This document shows positions 56,486 through 64,000 of a stretch of 64,000 bases of DNA, piece after piece (position 1 is the first letter of the stretch; each line of letters starts with the position of its first letter). The stretch spans positions 4,108,576 to 4,172,575 of the forward strand of contig NC_053115.1 of the NCBI RefSeq assembly GCF_010015445.1, in the 5' to 3' direction. The DNA is from Perca fluviatilis. Its lineage: Eukaryota; Chordata; Actinopteri; Perciformes; Percidae. A program made the position numbers and the translations under genes. A model generated the notes under the pieces. The model searched no databases, was not told the DNA's origin, and saw nothing but the letters and a program-made list of their open reading frames with translations.

Positions 56486-57119
56486 CTGAATGAGTTAACA
56501 AAAAGTGCTAAAATACACAGTTTGTGTGGTTGCAATTTTTTACAAGATGCAGTAGTTTATAGATAAGCGTTTATTTAGAAGTGATATAAATAAATTCCCA
56601 TAGCCAAATATGAGCAGGACATTGTATAAAATGTGCCTTCACATTCCTCTGCAGTTTTTTTTTTATTTCCAAGTTACAAGCGTGGACATCCAAAAGTCCG
56701 AGACGTCTGTCAGTGGTTCCTAGTCAGTTACAGAGTTACAGAGTGAAGCAGACAGAAGAGGAGCAGGAGTGATGTTCTTTGGGATGAACTCAATCTTTAA
56801 AGATTGAATCTCTCTTCTCCATACAGCAGCTTCAAGAAGGTATAAACGTCTCAAGACAGAAGTTATGGTCTTGCTCTTATCTTTGTGTCTACATAAGACA
56901 GCCTAACTGTACATATTGTTTCAATATTTGAACAGTTGGCTGAAGATCTTCCTCTACCAAAGTTATGTATATTTCCCTGTCACACCTGTCAATCAAAGCC
57001 AGAGTGCCAGAGAGCTGTAATACTATAATATTATAATACTAATAGCTGTAAGTTATATCTGCTCCTCTGTGTTACACTTGACTGTTGGTTTGAACTTTAA
57101 TACTTTTTTTTTCTTAAAG
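56486..57119. other. Unassigned stretch
   Basis: No gene or element ends recognised. Confidence 0.35.
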
Positions 57120-57560
57120 CAGTATTATTTATTTCTCTCCATCCTATACAATTATTATGGCAGACATGTTAGCAAAAATTGCTTATTTAGGCGTCAATCA
57201 GAGGCTAACCAACATTAGCGTTTTGTCTCGTCATATGGAGTCATGTTTCCCTCCACCCGTCGACTGTGAGTCCAATATTCACTCTATTTTAGCTCTGATT
57301 TGGTCTCCACCAATCCTCCTAAATCCTGCTAAATGTTTCACCGCTTCAATAGTTAGCTGCTAATTTCCTCTAACTTGTTTTTTTTCTTGAAAACAGCTGC
57401 CTGCTAGCGCTTGAAAACTGGCTGATGAGAGCAGTGAGACTCAGAACAGTAAAGTTGCAGACTGTAAAACTAAAACGATCTGTAGAGCTGAGGAGAACTG
57501 CAGAGTTAGGTGATAATTTTCTGTGGGTTCATCACTTCATGCTTTACCTTCGCATTTAAT
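57120..57560 (+). repeat. Dispersed fish repeat with GTTAGCTGCTAATTTCC
   Basis: Contains GCAGACATGTTAGCAAAAAT, CATATGGAGTCATGTTTCCC and AATAGTTAGCTGCTAATTTC, recognised by memory as a repeated sequence in percomorph genomes; no ends are defined. The short frame 57157-57363 has no domain. Confidence 0.45.
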
Positions 57561-57639
57561 CCTCTGTCAATATAAAATTATGGATTAAAGCAGTTTTAAA
57601 GCATTATTTTTTGCAGAATGGACCTGAATCAAGCTGCAA

Positions 57640-58470
57640 CTTCCGGGCCTGAAAAGTGAAGCCAATGCTGAAGTGCCTTAAACCTGCATTCTATCTAATT
57701 TCCAGCAGGGGGCGACTCTACTGGCTCCAAAAAGAAGTCTGTTCCTATAAAAGTCTATGAGAAAATGACCTTACTTCTCACTTGATTTATTACCTCAGTA
57801 AACATTTTCATAATGAGTATATGGCCTCAATCGGTTGTTTCAAGTCTTCTTCAATACATCATGGTGTTCATTTAGTAATTATGGTCCCATTTATTTTAAA
57901 ATAGACGACAAAGCAGGGGATGCTTTAGGACCTGTCAATCAGGACAGAGGCTTAGCGGTGCTAACCATGACGCTGTGTACATTAAATAGACCTGGACTTT
58001 GTTTGGGTGTCCGTGTTTTCATCTTAAACCCTCTCACTGTGTTTTCACTTCAACAAAGTTAATTGGAACAATTTGGTCGCCTAGAAATGTGTTTTCAGCA
58101 TTATGCCAACCAAGCTGGCTCGCTACCGCTAGCGCTAGCTGGTAACGTAGCTTCAACCAGCTCTGTGTATTGCCATGCATGCTGACGAACGGCACCAGTA
58201 TCCGGAGGTCTGCGTTTACCCCCAGTAACACTCCACTGGATGACTCGCGTCAGAAGGGTTGAAAATCAGCGACTTTCCCTCTTTTGCGTTTAGCTTAGCA
58301 CAGCACCATTCAAACCTTAGACAACACTGACTTAAACACGTCATCCTCCCAAGCTCCACCCTGGCTCCAGAATACCAACATGGCGACAGCCGTAATGCAA
58401 ACTCCTGGCTTCGAAATGGCAATCCACAAACATCCCTGATGCTACATCCATTTTTTTTCTAGGACCTGAA
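57640..58470 (-). repeat. Larger, diverged member of the CATAGACTG MITE family
   Basis: The minus strand of 58245-58440 aligns with 31600-31810, including the GGAGCTTGGGAGGATGACG and AAGTCAGTGTTG blocks. The remainder (57640-58000) carries CCAGCAGGGGGCGACTCTAC and AAAGTCTATGAGAAAATGAC. Outer ends are not clear. Confidence 0.7.
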
Positions 58471-59837
58471 TATGTACCAGTGCAATATTTCAATAAAAAA
58501 TGTCTGTTCCGTTAAACGAAAAAGCATACAGTAAGCAAAAATAAAAAAAATGTAAGAGTAATGAGAAGCAAATTGTAATTCCAGAGCTGGCCGTAGCATT
58601 TTTACCAACAACGACACAGTATTATGCAACTGTAGCTGTAGGTGCTGCCATAATCCCCTCCCTCTGACAGCTAGTGCCTAAATCTAGAGCAGCGGCCTGG
58701 ACTTATAAGTTCACTGCAGTTCAGACTGGCCAAAGCAGCCCGCCTGTGGTGTGGCGTGGGAACCTTTGGGATTAAAGCCACATCTGTCAACAGAAAGACT
58801 TGGATTGAATAATACGCCTGACGTCATGACATGACAGGAGATTATAGGAAATGCCTTAGTGTTCTTTCATTTCCTCTGCAGTGTCAAACACATAAGATAT
58901 CCTTCCGCAGTCTGGCTGTGGCTTTAATATTAAAGATATGCAGGTTCTGCACAGTGGTATAAGCAGTGATTTAGCAGAGCTATAAAAGAAAATGGCAATT
59001 TTCCTTGGCAACTATCATTTCTTTTCCTAAATGATGTACAGATTTTCAGGCATTCTGTTATCAAATGGCAAATAGTGCATATAGCTACCATAAAAGAAGC
59101 ATGCCCCGGGACCACCCCCCAAGGTTTGGGCTAAGCCCCGAATGTATATACAATGTCTGGCTCCGCCCCTGATACACGGTTGGATTTAGTTACACAAACC
59201 TCCCTGCCACAATTTCACAAGATCATTTACATTTACATTGATGATGGAATTAATGACAGTTGAGCACAACTCTTGGTGGATGTTTAATATGGACTGCTGG
59301 AAGTTTAATGCTGCACTAAACAATGTTTTTTATTACAAATGGGCCAAATGCTACATGTAATGCAAAAGGGGTTGTTGTTTTGGTGTTATGGCCTGCAGCT
59401 TTACTGTTTCGTGCCCCACTCTATGCTACCCTGTTTCAGAACTAAAAAACAGCAGACAATTTTAGCTATTAGCTCATCAACAGAGTCGCATTTTGCAGCT
59501 GACAGCCATATATTTTCCTTCAGGAGTTAATGGAGACCGGAGTGAATAATGGACTAATGGGTCATCTGTTGAGTGGCCAGAAACACGACTCCAAATAAAT
59601 GGTAATGTTGCTACATGTCTGTTAGATGTGTAAATAGGGAACTGGTCATTAGCACCTGCCATAATGGCTTTGTAATATATAATAATATAATATGCAATAT
59701 GTCATGTTGTGTTTACAGCAAAACATATACCATAACAATCGACTAAGACTTCTTTAGATTGGTCAATGTTGAGAACTTGATTAACTTAGTTTCAGAAAGT
59801 TTTTTTTTTATTGCTGATGCAACAATCCACCCCCTTC
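58471..59837. other. Unassigned stretch with one hAT-like end
   Basis: GTCTGGCTCCGCCCCTGATA near 59155-59174 resembles the right end of a hAT element (inverse CAGGGGCGGAGCCAG). No left partner found and no gene. Confidence 0.35.
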
Positions 59838-59930
59838 CAGGGGTGTCACGATTTGATTTAACTTAAGATGTTAAGGTCATGATTAGATTCAATTTTCAAT
59901 TTAAACATTTTTTTTACAACAGATAAGGTA
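59838..59930 (+). mobile_element. hAT left-end fragment, CAGGGGTGTCACGATTTG
   Basis: CAGGGGTGTCACGATTTGAT followed by T/A-rich GATT words is a common fish hAT end. The right end is missing. Confidence 0.5.
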
Positions 59931-60163
59931 ATTCCAAAATTAGAGCCACTACAGAGAGTTGGTACTTTCAAAAACAAGGGTTGTAGGGGCATTTGAATGC
60001 ACCATTACTTTAACGAGGTGTACATGAAGGCACCATGGAGTCTCATCGGAGCCCACATGCTTTACCTTTGTTATTTGTTTCCGTAACTCACCCCACGGGG
60101 AAGGCAAAATGTTTTCCAGTTCTGTTGTTTCTTCGTCATCTCCGACTCCGGCGGAGACATTAT

Positions 60164-60736
60164 GGCTACGTTCAGACTGCAGGCAAAAGTGGCCCAAATT
60201 AGACCACTTCCATATGTGGTCCTGAAATATGAACAACCGAGGCAGATTTGATGCGACTTTTACGTCAGTCTACATCGACATTTGTCACAATTCTGCGCCG
60301 GCAGGAGTTAGCCTTAGACACAGACAGTAACATTAAAAACTGGACTAGGCTACAACATGGAGGACAGTGATGGAGCCAGTCAATGGAGGGAGAGGGAGGG
60401 GTTAGACCTCATTAGTGTATGGGGGGAGATACTTCAATTCTCCTCCTCAGCACCTGCTCATTAATGTTACGGCTGCCATTACACAAACATTTTGAAATAA
60501 AAGTGAAAATTCTGACTTCCTCCATAACCTCCTTAACTTTATTGCAGCAGCGTGTTGCGTCTGATGTCATTGGTATCGTTCTTTTGCGCATGCGGGTCAG
60601 TTCGAAACCGCAAACGGTTCACACTGGAATCTGATACAGGCCACATTTTAAAAGGTAATGTGAACAGCCAAACAATAAATCGGATCTGAGCGAAAAATCC
60701 GAATTAAGCATTAAGACTTGCGGTGTGAACGTAGCC
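60164..60736. mobile_element. 573-bp MITE with GGCTACGTTCA ends
   Basis: The left GGCTACGTTCAGACTGCAGG and the right CTTGCGGTGTGAACGTAGCC are inverted ends; TAT lies outside on both sides. Interior words such as CGGATCTGAGCG, and no coding frame. Confidence 0.8.
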
Positions 60737-61394
60737 TATGTAAATAATTAATGCATGAGTGTAATATTTCATAAGCTGCTTGCTAACATTTCAGTCTCTA
60801 ATGACTTTTGGGTTAAAGTACCCACAGAATAGCTGAAAGCATGTGCTTAACAAGAGAGCAGAGAACTGACCCACCTGACTCACCTTAAAATAATTGAAAA
60901 TCAGATCTTCATGTCATCACCGCATAACTCTTTAAACCTAAAACATGGATAGCGAACAAGCAATATGGGGTTGATAATCCTCCTTTCCCAGGCTGTCAGA
61001 TCTCCCTTGATAGATAGCACAGTGAACATAGCTCCACGGAGCGCTACAGCAGTCTGGCCTGAACCAAATGATACTCATTAATCAAAGGCTAATTTCACAG
61101 TGACACAAACAGCAGTGTGGGTAATGTCCAGGATGTCGTGAGGCTAGCTTTTAACTTCATTCCACTAGTCATGGGCTCAGACCCATCACTGGAAAGCCTC
61201 CAGGGACAAGCTTTGATCACGTGGCTCCATGACCTTTGGCTTAAAGAGGCTGTCACTGGTGCAGCTCATCTGCAAGCTGAAATTTACCAGCCGAGGTGGA
61301 ACTGGAGACTAGTCGAAACAAAGGGTGATTCAGTCCTTGTACCCGTAGGTATTTACTCTTGGTTTATGCTCTGGTATTTATGCCGGTTTAAAGT
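60737..61394. other. Unassigned stretch
   Basis: The longest frame in the window (61117-61575 plus, 152 codons) starts here but runs into the hAT MITE and has no recognisable domain. Confidence 0.35.
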
Positions 61395-61717
61395 TAGGGG
61401 TGCAACTAACGATTATTACGACACAAATCGATTGTTTTGGTCCATAAAATGTCAGAAAATGGGGAAAAAAGTTGATCAGTGTTTCCCAAAGCCCAATCTG
61501 ACGTCCTTAAATGTCTTGCTTTGTCCACAACTCAAAGATCTTCACTTTACTGTCACAGAGGAGAGAAGAAACTAAAAAATGTTAACATTTAAGAAGCTGC
61601 AATCAGATAATGTTTTACTTTTTTTTGGATAAAAAATTACCCAAACCGATTAATCAAATTATCAAAAAAGTTGGCAACCAATAGTTGACAACTAATCGAT
61701 TAATGTTTGAAGCTACA
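61395..61717. mobile_element. hAT MITE, TAGGGCTGCAACTAAC family, copy 2
   Basis: The left TAGGGGTGCAACTAACGATT and the right GATTAATGTTTGAAGCTACA are inverted ends; opposite orientation to 30074-30396, with the shared inner block around CATAAAATGTCAGAAAAT. The right tip is degraded. Confidence 0.8.
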
Positions 61718-63189
61718 GTTTGGAAAACAGCAAAAATAGATTAATATCATCGCTACCACAGATTGAGGATTCAGGTTGCGGTCTTGGTAAACTGATAATC
61801 TTGTGAATATTAGGATATTTCAACCACACTGCTCTGCCCTAGACACATATTATAGCAAACCGTCAATATAGAAATAAAAATCCAATTAGGTATCACACCA
61901 TATGTCTTTGAATGTATCCCATCAATGAAATATGTAATTTACAGTAGGCTATTTACGAATATGTTATGGTGATCATTGACACAGTCTTGTCAGCTTGTAT
62001 CTTCCTCATTTGTTTATACAAAATGTCCGTGTATGGACCATTATAAAGTCAAGAATAAATTATAGTTACAGGTATCAACCACAGCTTTTCATTACTGAGA
62101 TTTAATTGGGAACGAGGCGGTCGAACAGCAAAGAAGAGATGAGTCACAGCGATCTCGCAGCTTGTAAAACAACCAATAGCATTCATCTGTCACAGAAAGC
62201 TGCGAGGAGCTTGTCGCCAATACATGGCATTCATTATCCTGAGAACGCACAAAGACCTCTTCACCTACAAAGAAGTTGGAAAAGAAATCCGGGCTCTTGG
62301 CACTCAGGGAGGTAAGGGTGCAGCTGGCAACGACAGGACCCGGGAAGCGAGCAAATACGTGAAGTTTAAACTGCAGATGTTTGCTATAATAAATCCGGCG
62401 TCACTGACTGCTTTGGAAGATGCCAATTATAGCTCTTTAGAGGATGAAAACAAGAATTCTGTCGACAGTTGCTATTTAGCATTCGACTGAAGAATTTCTG
62501 GAAAGCGCTATAAATGCCTCCCCACATGTCTTGACTTTGTTAAAAAATAAAATAGATACCGCTTGATCTATTTCAGATAATTCTAAGAGAGTGGAGAGAG
62601 AAAAAGACAATCCAGGGACATTTAATCAATAAGAGAGTCCTTGGACTTTTGGAGAGTGTTTGAAATGTTCAGCTGGCTGCCTGCATGTTTCATTGGATGG
62701 ATGGCATGGATTACCTTTATGCAGGGCCTAATTAGTTTGCAGAGAAGCTTTTCCTATTAGCCTACCTCATGCTATATCTTGAGGCCTAGCAATGACTCAT
62801 AATGGATGTGGTGACACACATCTAGGAAGACAAATATAATGCCTGGATGACACACACATTTTGAGTACATGGTGATACAAAGACATGTAAATGATTTAGG
62901 ACAATGGCACGGCAGCACTGGAACAGGAAAATTGATTAGTTACCCACTCATGTGGGTTTGAGGATTGAGGTTCACCCTTATTTGATTAGGCAGGCACCTG
63001 CAGATGGTTACAAAGAGTTTTAATCTCCAATTAGCTGGCATCCAGACATTCAGAATTTGCATTTTTGAGTCATGACCATAAAAACCAGAAATAGCTAATG
63101 ACATTGCTATCAGCCTTAAGCGTGATTCATGGTTTTGCGGAAGCTCCACGCAGAGCATCTCAATGGGACTCGCGGACAAGCGGCGTTTA
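61718..63189. other. Unassigned 1.5-kb stretch
   Basis: An 88-codon frame (62224-62490 plus) starts MAFIILRTHKDLFTYKEVGK and has protein-like composition, but I recognise no family. Nothing else was identified. Confidence 0.35.
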
Positions 63190-63944
63190 TTTCCCCAATC
63201 GTTTGTTTAAATAACTCAACACATTATAATTACACACATTAAAAGATTAACTGAAACCGGTGGTAAGAGATTGCTGGCGTAACAAGCTCGCTGACCGCGC
63301 TCTCACTCACATACACCGGGCATTTAGCTAGCAGGAAGAGGGGAGTTGCAGTCCCTGGAGCTCTGTCAGGGCAGGGGCATTTGGTTGTCATTAGCCCAAG
63401 AGACGGTGACTTTGTGCGGGTATGGAGTGCTGTGGGTTGCCAGCCGTGACGGAGCAACAAGTACCTCACAGCAGGCCGGGGTCTGTGAAGGAAGGCAGGC
63501 CGGGCGGCGAGGCAGCAACACAGGCAGCACCGGCGCTGAACTCCGACACACAGTCGGACAAAATTTGCAATTAGCCATCCATTTTCGTAAAGCGGCCCAT
63601 ATTTGAGCTTTACATAGTTGATTTCTCGCATAAAAAAGTTTCAGAAGTGAATTTTTTAATGGAATAGCCGATAAACAATGTATAACTTTGCAGTGTCTGA
63701 AATATGAGTTTCCCATGTGTTTCTATGTAGTTTGCTCAAACCAATCAGCACATGTACGTAATGAGCATACCATATTTGGAAGAAAAACTCTTGTTCCAAA
63801 TAGAGCCATATTCACAGGGTAGTTAAGGGCCTAATAAAATAGCATTCGGGCAATTTTCAGCCCAACCAATGTTACATACCCTATTAGGAGACCTTAAGGA
63901 ACAGTGTAAAATACCCTATATAATCATTCTATCACCCCTTTAAA
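63190..63944 (-). mobile_element. Probable fish repeat, TTTAAAGGGGTGATAGAATG end
   Basis: Read on the minus strand the right edge gives TTTAAAGGGGTGATAGAATG followed by GGTATTTTACACTGTTCCTT and GGCTCTATTTGGAACAAGAG, a sequence I recognise as repeated in percomorph genomes. The left limit is approximate and no inverted partner end was seen. Frames at 63239-63716 overlap on both strands in its GC-rich part and look accidental. Confidence 0.45.
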
Positions 63945-64000
63945 TATAAAAATAATATAATTTAATGTTGTAATGTTTCTCTCTAGCTATCAAGTATGCT

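Noticed and set aside
61117..61575. Longest ORF in the window (152 codons)
   Set aside because: Its second half is hAT MITE sequence, and no domain is visible in either half.

Overview
The window looks like gene-poor nuclear DNA from a ray-finned fish, most likely a percomorph teleost. It is AT-rich, with dense stop codons on both strands, CA/GATA/AT microsatellites and an unusually deep layering of small DNA transposons (hAT-like, PIF/Harbinger-like, TTAAAGG-ended MITEs), tRNA-derived SINEs and short 5'-truncated LINE tails. The lineage rests on recognising repeat families familiar from percomorph genomes; the species cannot be told. No convincing host exon, tRNA, rRNA or other host gene was found. 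Most open frames are short chance frames or lie inside repeats. This may be intergenic DNA or a large intron.

Layout. 0-5 kb: two small MITEs, then a PIF/Harbinger-like element (2893-4717) carrying a broken Myb/SANT-like gene, split by an 889-bp foldback element with a perfect 8-bp target duplication. 5-20 kb: mostly unrecognised sequence with scattered copies of one dispersed repeat (called repeat A here) and several hAT elements, two with strong duplications. 20-29 kb: LINE fragments, a SINE, more repeat A (one copy split by a 756-bp insertion) and a 1.03-kb hAT element. 30-43 kb: more hAT elements, one with the decayed 3' end of its transposase; a 46-bp minisatellite of 12 units inside a MITE; and a three-layer nest (hAT within hAT-like, plus a SINE). 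43.6-47.1 kb: a Gypsy-type LTR plus MITE composite, 415 bp of which recurs 2.1 kb away in inverted orientation at about 99% identity. 48-64 kb: further MITEs, a pyrimidine-rich element with a tRNA-like module, an L1-type fragment inserted in another repeat with a 15-bp duplication, and AGGGCCCT-ended and other families.

No operon or pathway is present. What works together here is transposon biology: repeated nesting lets relative insertion ages be read directly (host repeat older than insert). The best leads are the near-identical inverted Gypsy/MITE arms, the foldback element of repeated modules, and repeat A, present in at least ten copies and twice the target of later insertions. Names such as repeat A, B, C, D and E are labels for this answer only. 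No database search was possible, so family assignments rest on termini, target duplications, translated motifs and within-window homology.
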